This document shows, one piece after another, positions 1 through 9,395 of a stretch of DNA of 64,000 nt. This DNA is from Ananas comosus (taxonomy: Eukaryota > Streptophyta > Magnoliopsida > Poales > Bromeliaceae), in assembly GCF_001540865.1 (NCBI RefSeq), contig NC_033630.1, positions 2,617,432-2,681,431 of the forward strand, read 5' to 3'. The position numbers and the translations under genes are program-made. Positions within the stretch are counted from its first letter, which is position 1. Each line of letters opens with the position of its first letter. The notes under the pieces were generated by a model that was not told the origin of the DNA, made no database searches, and saw nothing but the letters and a program-made list of their open reading frames with translations.

Positions 1-46
1 AAGTGCCTTAAGGTTGATTATTGTGACTTATTGGAATACCATATTT

Positions 47-124
<78 letters not shown>
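47..124. repeat. (TA)n microsatellite
   Basis: An almost pure TA dinucleotide run of about 78 bases. It directly abuts the SINE copy that follows. Confidence 0.95.
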
Positions 125-127
<3 letters not shown>

Positions 128-272
128 AGAAATAAGTAGCACGCTAACCGCTTCATTTATTTTATTTAGAAATAAACTTAGCTGGAAATGTGAATCAACT
201 AGGATTCGAACTTGGTTCTCGGATACCAACCACCAAATCCTTTGCCACTTGCTCTAGGGACGGTCGGTAATA
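125..272 (-). mobile_element. tRNA-derived SINE copy (minus strand)
   Basis: Read on the minus strand this matches the family best seen at 8383-8556: head gaccgtccctagagcaagtgg, a tRNA B-box-like motif (gttcgaatcct), a body ending near aaataaatg, then the tail gcggttagcgtgctact. Only about 5 bases of A tract remain. The flanks share only a weak tatattta match, so the TSD is unclear. Confidence 0.8.
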
Positions 273-1054
273 AGCTATATTTATCGATTAATTACATTAT
301 ACAACGTTTTTGGCATTTTTCATGTGACAGTAGTCGTGTCAAAAGTACCCTGTTTTCAGTAAAACAAAATTTTTAATCAAATTTAACACTAACTTACTAA
401 TTTAAAGAAAACATTTAATTCAACTGATTAAAATAATTTAAATAAAGCATGAATAAAATTTTAGGAATATCAATCCTTGTACAGTAAAGCTGAGTTTTCA
501 CGAATATGACATATAAGAAGATAAGATGTGGTTCCCCTGCCAGAGTAGATTATTCAAACCATTATTTTCAATTACTTCGCTTCAATTCAGACCATTAATT
601 TCTATTTCACTTGAGTTGTTTGAAAACATCCCAGCGCTTTAAAACCTTTTACAACAAAATAATAATGACTCGTTAATTAATTCAGTCGTTATGTAATTCC
701 AAACTATCATTCTTCAACTATAGTATTATCTTCCGCAGGTGATTTGGTAGGTCAACCAATAGTGGCGTATGTAATTTACATGATGATTTAATCGTCACAT
801 AATTTTTTAGTATATATATATATATAAGTTAACAAATTATAATCCTCTTACAATAGAAATTAGAACTACCCAACAATTAACGTGTCCTTCTTTTTTTTGG
901 GTTTGCTCCTAAATTAATATCCAGAATCCCCACATCATATACTATTTTAATACCCAAAAAGCTAGGAGCTCGAGTTTTATTTTTATTTTTATTTATTTAT
1001 TTTTTTTTGTATAAATAGGGATCAAACCTTCCGGTCCAAATAACAATTAGCCAC
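273..1054. other. AT-rich intergenic DNA
   Basis: No gene, RNA or clear element boundary is visible. It holds short homopolymer runs and a small (TA)n near 811-826. Confidence 0.6.
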
Positions 1055-1172
1055 TGGGTAGAAATAAATTTAGTTAGAAATGTGAATTAATTAGGATTCA
1101 AATTTAAAATTTCGGATATCAACCATTAAGTCCATTAAATTTTTTATCAGTTGCGCTAGAAAATTCAGTAAT
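1055..1172 (-). mobile_element. Degenerate SINE relic
   Basis: The minus strand retains the SINE order: remnant of the head, decayed B box (attcaaatttaaaat on plus), then the aaataaatttagttagaaatg body. Many substitutions and the loss of a clear tail make it one of the older copies. Confidence 0.55.
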
Positions 1173-1377
1173 GAAGTACAGATATGTAGTTGAGTGCTAC
1201 TAAGTACAGATATTTTCTAGTACATCTTACGGGTACTATTGATGATATGATAATATTATTATTATACTTTAAATATTACTTATTAAATTTCAAATGTTAT
1301 TATTAAATTCTAAGTATTATTATTATTATATAGTAAATTTTAAATCTTAATTCATTCGTACGTACGCGTATACCAAC

Positions 1378-1735
1378 TAGGGGTGGCAATTCAGCTCGTT
1401 GTTCGTAAGTTAGCTCGTGTTCGGCTCGAAATGAGCTCGAGATCGGCGCGCTCGTTTAGTAAACAAGCCGAACACCAGCTGGATTTTTCAGCTCGTTTAA
1501 TGAACGAGCCGAACATGAGCTGGGATTAGCTCGCTCGTGTTCGGCTCGATAACAGCTCGAATACATATATTTTNTAAATAAATAATTATATATATAATAT
1601 ATTTTTATTATTTTATTTTTAAAAAAATTAAAATATAAAGTCGAGCTCAATTATGAAAAAATTTATTTACATATAAAGTTTCAGCCATTTGATCAAGTCT
1701 AATAAGTAAGGCTTTATAAATTTAGTCAATGACTC
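1378..1735. mobile_element. hAT-like element with CTCG-rich ends, right end missing
   Basis: It begins with taggggtgg, a typical hAT terminus, followed by palindromic units built on gctcgtgttcggctcg and gagccgaacacgagct. An AT-rich interior follows (with one N at 1574). The interior (cgagctcaatta... aaagttt...atcaa...tctaat) matches 17690-17790 in the second copy. No right terminus is found, so this copy is truncated near 1735. Confidence 0.7.
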
Positions 1736-1918
1736 TTTATGGTAGCAGAATTCAAAATCAGCGATTAACAGTTTGGATTATTGGGTAACAAAAGTTTAAA
1801 CAAAGTTCGGTCGTTCGTGCCCGAAGTCATCAACACCGTTTCAATAGCTACTGAGGTTCATTGAACGGTACAAGAACTATCCAAATATAAATTTACCCTT
1901 AAAAAATGGATACTAATG
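1736..1918. other. Short intergenic stretch
   Basis: Nothing recognisable between the truncated hAT-like element and the next SINE. Confidence 0.5.
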
Positions 1919-1930
1919 CACTTAATTATT

Positions 1931-2080
1931 TTTTTTTGAGAGATAAGTACCACGCCCGCTTCGTTTATTTCAAATAAAAATAAATTTAGCTGAAAATATG
2001 AATCAACTAGAATTCGAACTAGGGCGTCGGGTACCAACCACCAAATCCTTTACCACTTGCTCTAGGGACAATCTGTAAAA
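1931..2080 (-). mobile_element. SINE copy with 12-bp TSD
   Basis: On the minus strand this is a complete SINE with head, B-box-like gttcgaattct, body and the gcgggcgtggtactt tail, ending in an A tract. The 12-bp direct repeat cacttaattatt lies at 1919-1930 and 2081-2092, exactly flanking it. That pattern indicates target-primed reverse transcription. Confidence 0.92.
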
Positions 2081-2124
2081 CACTTAATTATTATGTATGC
2101 TTTCTTTGGATAGAGTGTGATAGA

Positions 2125-3084
2125 TAGGGGTGTAAAACAGGCCAGGCGGCACGTGGACCGCCCTGCCCGGCACGACTCCAGGTCGGGCCGCGGCCCAGCC
2201 CGGTCGGGGTTTTCCGGGCCGTATTGGGCCGACCATTCATGACCCGAAAGCTGGGCACGGCACGGACTCTACCGGGCTAGAAGGTAGGCCCGGGGCCCGG
2301 CCCAATAAGGGCCATTAGGCCTATAGGCCTATTGATTTAAAAAATATAGGCCTTGCTAGGGCAGGCCTATATGGCCAGGCTCTGCCAAGCAAATATAAAT
2401 CTTAGGCCTGACTCCTAGGAATCAGCCAGGCCTTTACCCAAGTCCATGGCAGACCCTTGGAGGGTGGCCCAATGGCTGTTGAGTGGTTGGAAATTTTTTT
2501 TTTTTTTTAAAAACTTTTTTATTATTTTTTTAAAAGAAAGGGTAAAAAAATAATAGAAAAGACTTTTTTTTTTGTTAAAATGATCACAAAGACTTCACTA
2601 ACATTCAAAAATTTGACTATTACAGAGGGCATTTTGATAAAATGTTAATTTTTTTTAAAAAATAAATTATTTTTATATCTATAAAATACTCCTATAAATC
2701 TCCAAAATTTTTTACATCTATTAAAATTTTTAAAAGAGTTTTAAGAAAGTTAGGTACAATTGTATAAAATAAAAATTATAAGTCAAAAAGTTATAATTTA
2801 AAATTTTATTCTATTTTTTAAGAAAACATATTTTAAAAAAAAAATATAACGAAAGATAGTTGGGAAAAAAATTTAAAAAACAATTATTTACCGGCTAGCA
2901 CGAAGCCTGGCCCGGTGCGCACCGGGTGAGCCAGGGGGCTGAATCGAGCCTTTTTCTATGAGAAAACAGGCCGGCACGACCCGGCTTGGATTTATAACCT
3001 GGTCGGGGCGGGCCTACTCTTGGCCCGAATCAGCCCACGTAATGTGGCCTATGCCGGCCCAACACGGCCCACGTTACACCCCTA
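2125..3084. mobile_element. Non-autonomous hAT-like element, 960 bp
   Basis: Termini are taggggtgtaa on the left and ttacacccccta-like (acgttacacccccta class) on the right, forming imperfect inverted repeats. The flanks gtgataga (2117-2124) and atgataga (3085-3092) are an 8-bp TSD with one mismatch. The ends are very GC-rich (gccgggcc-type repeats) around an AT-rich core, with no transposase reading frame. It interrupts the start of the lipase pseudo-exon. A second member lies at 27951-28798. Confidence 0.85.
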
Positions 3085-3197
3085 ATGATAGATGATGGGG
3101 CTATGCATCTAGAGATGGTGTCGAATTCGTTGATTCGAATGCACTCGATGACACACCGAAGCCCAAATAAAGATGACTACAACAAGCAGACCGGATG

Positions 3198-3969
3198 GAC
3201 GTAACGCAAAGTCCGGGTTAGGAGTAAAACTCTCGATACTCAAGGATAGGGTTACTGGATACAACGTAACACAAAGTCCGGACACTATACGTTGGAGATG
3301 GTCGACCAACGGAATATTCTCGGTCAAATCGGTCTATACCATGTTGAATGATAGGGGAATGAGGGATTGACGTACTAACACAATTTGGAATCTACGTATA
3401 CCTCTTAAGGTTAAAGTATTCTGTTGGCTAGTACTCAAGAAGAGGCTCTTAACAGCTAATAACCTCGCGAAAAGAGGTTGGACTGGTGATATGACATGCA
3501 CGCTGTGCAGGTCACACGACAAGACCGTGAACCATCTACTCGCTCAATGTGTCTTCACTAAGTTTATCTTGGTGATGGGCGTAGAGAGTATTCAAGCGAC
3601 AGAGCTGGGAGACGATGTTATTCATATCTGGGATAAGTGGATGGTTAAGAAAGGATCGTAGAATACGAGGTATAGCCTTCCTGAATTGGCTGCGTGCTGG
3701 TGGATTATTTGGAAGGCTAGGAACGATATGATTTTTCGAAACATCCAACTAGACCCCCTCGTGGCGGTGTACAGGTTCAAGGAGCTGCTGAAATCCTGGG
3801 AGCTATGTGCATATACTTCTAGTCGCTCTACCATCACGTGATATTTATTTATTTATTTATTTATTTTTACGCCCCTCCTTCGAGGTCCTGGATGCCTCAC
3901 TTTTGTAGCCTAATTTATCTTTTCAATAAATGAAGCAGGTAGCGTGCTACCTTTTCTCAAAAAAAAAAA
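3198..3969 (+). mobile_element. 5'-truncated LINE with zf-RVT remnant
   Basis: The translation carries the end of a plant LINE second ORF: RWRWSTNGIFSVKSVY, a stop, then IWNLRIPLKVKVFCW, LAKRGW, CTLC and HLLAQC (the zf-RVT zinc-binding domain), and finally WWIIWKARNDMIFRN. The frame is broken by stops, so the copy is dead. It ends in ggtagcgtgctacc, a short spacer and an A tract. A 16-bp direct repeat with two mismatches flanks it (acaagcagaccggatg at 3182-3197, acaagcagactgaatg at 3970-3985). The target was lipase exon 4. Confidence 0.92.
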
Positions 3970-4024
3970 ACAAGCAGACTGAATGCCTGAAGAAGTTCAA
4001 CGGCTTGGCAAAATAGCATAATGA

Positions 4025-4388
4025 TGCTAGGATTTGATTAGATTTGTAGTTGAATTCTCGTTGGATTAGAATTAATATATAAACCTGTTAGAGATAAATT
4101 ATTTAATCCATAAGGGTGGTTCGAGTAGACGCTACTTTATTGCAGAAGAGGGAATTAGGTATAGTCATTTTTTATTTAATTAATCTTTTTCTATCTGTAT
4201 TTTTTATTTGGATTTTTTTTTTATGATTATATCAGTTTTTACTAGGAAGACGAATTTATGATAAAAATTCTATTTGATGCTTTCGTTGCGTAATCCTAAT
4301 AATTAGTATTGAATCAATAGTAGTCGGTACCAGAACGGATTGAAAATTTTCAAAATCTGGTATCAGAACGAGTACGAGATTTCCAACA
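4025..4388 (+). mobile_element. Solo LTR, 364 bp
   Basis: It starts tgctaggatttg and ends ttccaaca, the TG...CA form of an LTR. The flanking 5 bases are aatga (4020-4024) and aatgc (4389-4393), a TSD with one mismatch, inside the lipase pseudo-exon. The interior matches, in inverted orientation, the longer element at 21995-22632. Relevant stretches are gatttgtagttga near the start and the aattctatttgatgctttcgttg segment (4266 onward). Confidence 0.78.
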
Positions 4389-4703
4389 AATGCGATGCTC
4401 CGTCGATCTCTAGCGCAGCTATAGCAAATATTCGCAAGCGACGATCATCTATGCCGACTTCCATGACAATCATCTATGCCGACTTCCATGGAGCAGTTGA
4501 TCAACTGGTGCACTCTTCAAACCAATTCGATGAGCTTCGCGCTTCTTCATCGAATATGCCTTTGATTTTTGCATCCAATTTGTCAATTATTTAAATTTAA
4601 GCTTGATATTATGTACCAGTTAAGCTTACAATTGGTATTCATAACTATTTATCATGTGGCTTTGGCCATTAAAAAAACTACAAGAGTAACTATTCCACTT
4701 AAT

Positions 4704-4741
<38 letters not shown>

Positions 4742-4745
<4 letters not shown>

Positions 4746-5457
4746 TCCGGTTGGGATACTATCGATAGTACCAAAGGTTTGGTGTTATCGAGTTTTTCAC
4801 TGTTAGATTTAATCCTCACCACAACAAAAATGGTCTATAGCGACACTTTTAAATGTCGCTACAGGTCAAAAAAAGTGCTGCTGACTAAATTACCGACACT
4901 TTTAAAAAGTGTTGCTATATGTAGGGTTGCTAGGTATATAGTGACAGTTAAAGAGTGTCGCTATAACATAAAAAGAGTGCTGCTAATTTACTAACACTCA
5001 TTTAAGTATTTAGCAACCGCCGGAATTCTACCTTATTGGCTGCGGTGGCGGAGGAGGAGGAGAGGGAAGGGCTCTTCGTCTAGATTTCAGTGGATTGAGC
5101 GAGGGGGGAAGGGGAGATGACAATAGATTTTTCTTTTTTTTTTTTATTTTCTGTTTGTAGTCGGGCCCAATGGGCTGGGTGGGATCGGTTGAGTAGAGTA
5201 ACCTTTTATTTTTTGTTGGATTAGGCTTTATACTTAAGCATTAGTAGATTTTTTTTAAAGTTTTGGCATAAATAGGACACTTACACAAAAGTGTCCCAAA
5301 CATATGTCGCTATAACCTAATTCTGTTGTAGTGCCTTTGATTATTTTTATTCGTTAGATCATATTATTTAACCAACCACTCACTCAACCTTAGGGGGCCC
5401 ACATCATCCTAACCATACATTTCTCAATCTAATGGCTAAAAAACTAATAGCACCAAT
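4742..5457. mobile_element. Microsatellite-anchored MITE split by a CACTA element
   Basis: The left end gggatactatcgatagtacc and a right part reading aatggctaaaaaactaatagcacc match the local MITE family (clearest copy 61848-62056). It sits between (TA)n tracts on both sides. The middle is interrupted by the CACTA element at 4817-5333. Confidence 0.75.
4817..5333. mobile_element. Non-autonomous CACTA (EnSpm-like) element, 517 bp
   Basis: The ends are caccacaacaaaaatgg and attctgttgtagtg, a CACTA-type inverted repeat with one changed base on the left. The trinucleotide cct flanks both sides (4814-4816 and 5334-5336), the 3-bp TSD expected of this superfamily. Subterminal motifs related to tagcgacactttt recur several times on both strands. 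There is no transposase frame. Confidence 0.88.
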
Positions 5458-5480
5458 ATATATATATATATATATATATC

Positions 5481-5550
<70 letters not shown>

Positions 5551-5722
5551 ACTATACTTACAATAGTATCAAGCCCTTGGTACTATATATATATAAACCA
5601 TACATTTCTCAATCTAATGGCTAAAAAACTAATAGCACCATATATATATATTATAAATATATATATATAATGCTTACTTACTATCAATAGTATCAAGCCC
5701 TTGGTACTATATATATATAGTC
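5412..5722. repeat. Locally duplicated MITE-end and (TA)n segments
   Basis: The segment ccatacatttctcaatctaa and its continuation occurs at 5412-5456 and again at 5597-5640. The segment agtatcaagcccttggtact occurs near 5567 and again near 5689. (TA)n tracts separate the pieces, so unequal exchange or slippage between TA tracts is the likely cause. Confidence 0.75.
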
Positions 5723-5744
5723 CGTGCTCCTGAGAGCACAGCAG

Positions 5745-5748
5745 CCCT

Positions 5749-5813
<65 letters not shown>

Positions 5814-5851
5814 CCGACGACACGAGAGTCCTCGTGCCTGATATATATATA

Positions 5852-5891
<40 letters not shown>
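5745..5891. repeat. (CT)n and (TA)n compound microsatellite
   Basis: A long CT tract (about 5749-5809) is followed by a short unique piece, then CT and TA tracts to about 5891. Confidence 0.93.
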
Positions 5892-5898
<7 letters not shown>

Positions 5899-7148
5899 TC
5901 ATACCATACTAGAGTGAACTCATATTTGAAAATAATGTTGTAGACCGAAAGAAGAAGCTACACTTTAGAAAGCGATAAATTTGGACCATGATCAATTATT
6001 AGTAACCTTCAATTTAAAGAATCAACTAGGAAAATTTGGTCTGGGTGTGGAATCCACATGGATGCTTAGTTGGGTTAATTGCACCATTAATTATTTTTGT
6101 TTTATTGCAATTAAGTTTGGCCGTGGCAAAATGCCCTTTTAACTGGAGAAAAATCGTCATATGATCAAGAAGATTTGATGCTGATGCGGTATGCATTATG
6201 CTAACATTGCAAAATGGAGAGTGACGATACAATTAACTCTAATAACAATCAAATTTTTAGCTAATTGGACACACGTTCGTGTGATTTTTGAGACATAATT
6301 AGTTGTTACTATGCTTACAAATTAATAGATCGTGAGCTGGGCTATGTCTCTTTCATTTGTTCCCAGGATTTACCAATAGGTCACTTAGGACCGCAGGGGA
6401 TCGAGGTGTCCCTTATAAGTTATAACTACAACATACCCAACGGGCTTGCACGTAATATTTTTCTTCACACAGTTATATTTTTTTTTCATTATTTGATTAC
6501 AAGATAATGATACAGGCATGACATATTTGCGTGCGTCGGATGTGTTCTTAACTCAGGGTCACTTCTGAACTTTTATGTTGAGTACCATATAGGTGCAGCT
6601 GCTGCCACGCTGCGCCTATCGAAATCGATCCTTAATGTGATTAACCCAGAAGTGCAGTTAAAATCGTCGTCCTGTGAATCTTGTTGCCAATGAGCGGCGA
6701 GATTATTTCGCACGGTCCAGATTAGATAGCGTGGATGGATAATATAGTTGATAATCGGTGAGGACGTTGCTCTCTATATGTAGAAAATTGCTCGAGATAT
6801 ACAACAGATATTTATTAAGAAATAGTGTTTCTCAGTTGGTACCAGTCCCTGTTGAATTTTTCTCCTTTGTTAGGTTAAAAAAAAAAAAAAACTACTCTAG
6901 AACATTACTTTTATGAAATTAAGTTTTACTTTCAACGAGACCCAATACATTGAATCAGAAAAGAAAACCAAGTGTCAAGTGAAAAATAGCCCAACAACGC
7001 AAATTTGCTTCTACTTTGGACCAGTACAACGAGACGCGTGGGGAAAAAATTTCGCAGGTTAGCATTTATTTTGTGTCACCCTCGTTCACTATTTCGCAAC
7101 AAGTTTTCTCTTATACGAAATTATAATGTGAAAAGATTAATTTTTGAA
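5892..7148. other. Intergenic DNA without recognised features
   Basis: Ordinary mid-AT sequence. No homologous coding segment, tRNA or clear element ends were seen on either strand. Confidence 0.5.
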
Positions 7149-7495
7149 AAAACTTCAAATACCACCCATGTGTTTCGCATTTTTTTTATTTTAGTACCAT
7201 GTGATTTAAAGTGTATCACTTTAATATCCCGTGTTTTTATTTTTCTCTTTTTATTATCCCCTCTATTATTTTTTTCGTTAAATCAGTGACAAACTTAAAA
7301 TTAAAAGGTACTAAAGTGAATATTTGATAAATCTAGGTCGGATATTTAAAGTTTTTTGTATATAATTTAACGAAATATTAACGGATGAGCTGACGAAAAA
7401 AAAAAATAAAATAATAGGATACTAAATTGATACACTTTAAACTATAGAGTACTAAATAAAAAAGTGTAAAACTACAAAGATGGTATTTAAAGTTT
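7149..7495. mobile_element. Foldback MITE with inverted arms of about 80 bp
   Basis: The left arm begins aaacttcaaataccaccc and the right arm ends ggtatttaaagttta, its near reverse complement. The pairing continues inward: gtgatttaaagtgtatcac on the left against tgatacactttaaactatag on the right. No coding capacity. A related copy is at 57455-57757. Confidence 0.82.
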
Positions 7496-8364
7496 ACTCT
7501 TAATTTTTTCTTATATGAAAAGATGAAAAGACAGTAGCGGAGAGTTTCAATAACTTGGTTGCAAGCGGAATCCAGTTTGAAATGTTCACGATTGAACATG
7601 GTTACAAAAATTTGTTTTTATTCCATAAGCTCTCCATCCCTGACATTTCTAAACACCCGACACCTCTAAATCGATCAAATTTCTATTCCTCGCTCTCTTA
7701 TATTATGCTATTTTATTTAGTCTCATATCTTGAACGAGGTCACGACTCACGAGTAACCAACTGAAATCACACAAACTTAATTCCATCAATAATACTATGG
7801 TGATTTCAAATTAAAAAGACGACAAAAAGTACTTTTTTTGAAAAAAAAATGGTAAACTATCTGCTTTATTTATTACGCGAATGTTTGAAACAGCAATGTT
7901 CCTAAAACCTACCTAAACAAAAAAAAAAAAAAAAAAACAAAACAAAACAAAACAAAAGAAAAAGGGAAACAAATAACAGGCAGGGATTGCTCTGCCGCCC
8001 CACAACCACAAAAGCTATTTTCTCTAGTCTTTACTGTGAAGCTCACCGTCCTGCTTGACTGCTCTACACCTTTCCCTAAAAGTGATCTCATCCTCATAAA
8101 GAAAAAAAAGGTGAAATTGTGTAGAACTTATTTAAAGGCTCTTCAAAATTTTAATTTTGCTGTCCAATTAAATAGACTATTTCTAAAAAGCGAAAAATGC
8201 AGGAAAATAAGTTAGTCTTCTCATTTTCGAAGGAAAAATACTCTTCTGTTAGGCATTTCTTATCTATTTATAATTTCGCCCGTTGTTGTTCAGTTATTCT
8301 TCCTAATCGATCACATTTCTGATTTTGTGTGCCACTATCAGCCGATTCTAACAGCATAAGTTTT
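7496..8364. other. AT-rich intergenic DNA
   Basis: It holds a poly-A/caaaa tract at about 7918-7960 and nothing else recognisable. Confidence 0.5.
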
Positions 8365-8382
8365 AACTATTTTTCGATTTTA

Positions 8383-8519
8383 CCGACCATCCCTAAAGCA
8401 AGTGGCAAAGGATTTGGTGGTTGGTACCCGAGACCCAAGTTCGAATCCTAATTGATTCACATTTCTAGCTAAATTTATTTCTAAATAAAATAAGTGAAGC
8501 GGGTAGCGTGCTACCTATC

Positions 8520-8556
<37 letters not shown>
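8383..8556 (+). mobile_element. Full SINE copy with exact 18-bp TSD (family reference here)
   Basis: Head ccgaccatccctaaagcaag, a box-A-like agtggcaaagg, a box-B-like gttcgaatcct about 40 bases later, a body with gctaaatttatttctaaat, then the tail gcgggtagcgtgctacctat, tctct and a long A tract. The exact 18-bp repeat aactatttttcgatttta lies at 8365-8382 and 8557-8574. The exact TSD and long A tract point to a young insertion. Two internal Pol III boxes with a tRNA-like B box indicate tRNA ancestry. Confidence 0.95.
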
Positions 8557-8560
<4 letters not shown>

Positions 8561-8574
8561 ATTTTTCGATTTTA

Positions 8575-8802
8575 TGTGTGTTCTTCTCTACCACTGGTGC
8601 ACCGCATACTACTTATCTCTCGCTTCAAAGTTGTTTTCATGCGGTGCATTTTAGTTCACCATGTGGCGCAATTTTTAGGACACCAACACACACATAACTC
8701 TTGAATATCATCTTAAAGACCTACAGAAAAGCCTCAATTTTCATGTTATTCGCACGTAGCATACTTCCACAATCTCTACAGCAACAGATTTAAATCAAAT
8801 AC
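8575..8802. other. Short spacer between two SINEs
   Basis: No feature recognised. Confidence 0.5.
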
Positions 8803-8822
8803 AATAATATAATATAAAATTA

Positions 8823-8970
8823 TCGACCGTCTCCAGAGCAAGTGCCAAAGAACTTGGTGGTTGGTACCCGAGGTCTCAAGTTCGAATTCTAGTTGATTCA
8901 CATATCCAGCTAAATTTATTTCTAAATGAAATAAATGAAGCAGGTAGTGTGTTATCTATCTCTAAAAAAA
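8823..8970 (+). mobile_element. SINE copy with exact 20-bp TSD
   Basis: Same family and orientation as the copy at 8383. The box-B-like gttcgaattct and tail gcaggtagtgtgttatctat are present, with a short A tract. The exact repeat aataatataatataaaatta flanks it at 8803-8822 and 8971-8990. It lies about 430 bases upstream of the first intact lipase. Confidence 0.95.
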
Positions 8971-9321
8971 AATAATATAATATAAAATTAGATAAGAAAA
9001 ATTAAATTTTTTTTGAAGTTCATGCTAGAGTTCATATTACTTGACCCCAGAGATGTTTCCGCTCAAAATTTCGTGACCATTTAGGGATAATCTTTAATTC
9101 TAAGTTGCGTGTACAAAAAGGCTTTTATTTCTCCACCCCACGAAAAAGGTTTAAATCTCATTCGCTCAACTTTTATTAGTCATGTTTGTGATGTTAAAAG
9201 GTAAACCCAATAGACCCTTTTTCTCTGTAGAATTTACTAGTATGGGTCAATTCGACCCGTAATAGATACGTGATGTTCCAAAGAAACATTCAAATGTGAC
9301 ATATACTAAAGAAAATTCTCC

Positions 9322-9329
9322 TATAAATA
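9322..9329 (+). promoter_or_regulatory. TATA box of the first GDSL lipase
   Basis: tataaata lies 67 bases upstream of the ATG at 9396, a normal plant spacing if the leader is about 40 bases. Confidence 0.6.
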
Positions 9330-9395
9330 GTCACATAATTATAAGCCCATTCTCACCATACCTAGTGTGTAAATTACTTCATCCCACTCCATAGA

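Larger units (their letters stand above)
2111..4570 (+). pseudogene. GDSL lipase pseudogene: exon-4 relic broken by three insertions
   Basis: After skipping the inserted elements, the pieces 2111-2124, 3085-3197, 3986-4024 and 4394-about 4570 follow exon 4 of the two intact lipases downstream. In order they give an IDDGAMHLEMVSN segment, then SPNKDDYNKQTG, then a CLKKFNGLAK segment, then NAMLRRSLAQL and IIYADFHGAVDQLVHSSNQFDEL. A TAG stop interrupts the LAK-HN segment near 4014, and frameshifts occur before IIYAD. Exons 1-3 and 5 are not visible. It is a dead third member of the local lipase cluster. The reading is by comparison within this window and is strong because the breaks coincide with TSDs. 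Confidence 0.88.

Noticed and set aside
4352..4366. A tggtatcagaac phrase resembling an initiator-Met primer binding site
   Set aside because: TSD positions place it inside the solo LTR and not just after it, so the resemblance is probably chance.
8383..8460. Possible tRNA gene because of the gttcgaatcct motif
   Set aside because: The rest does not fold as a full cloverleaf by eye, and the unit recurs with A tails and TSDs; it is a SINE.
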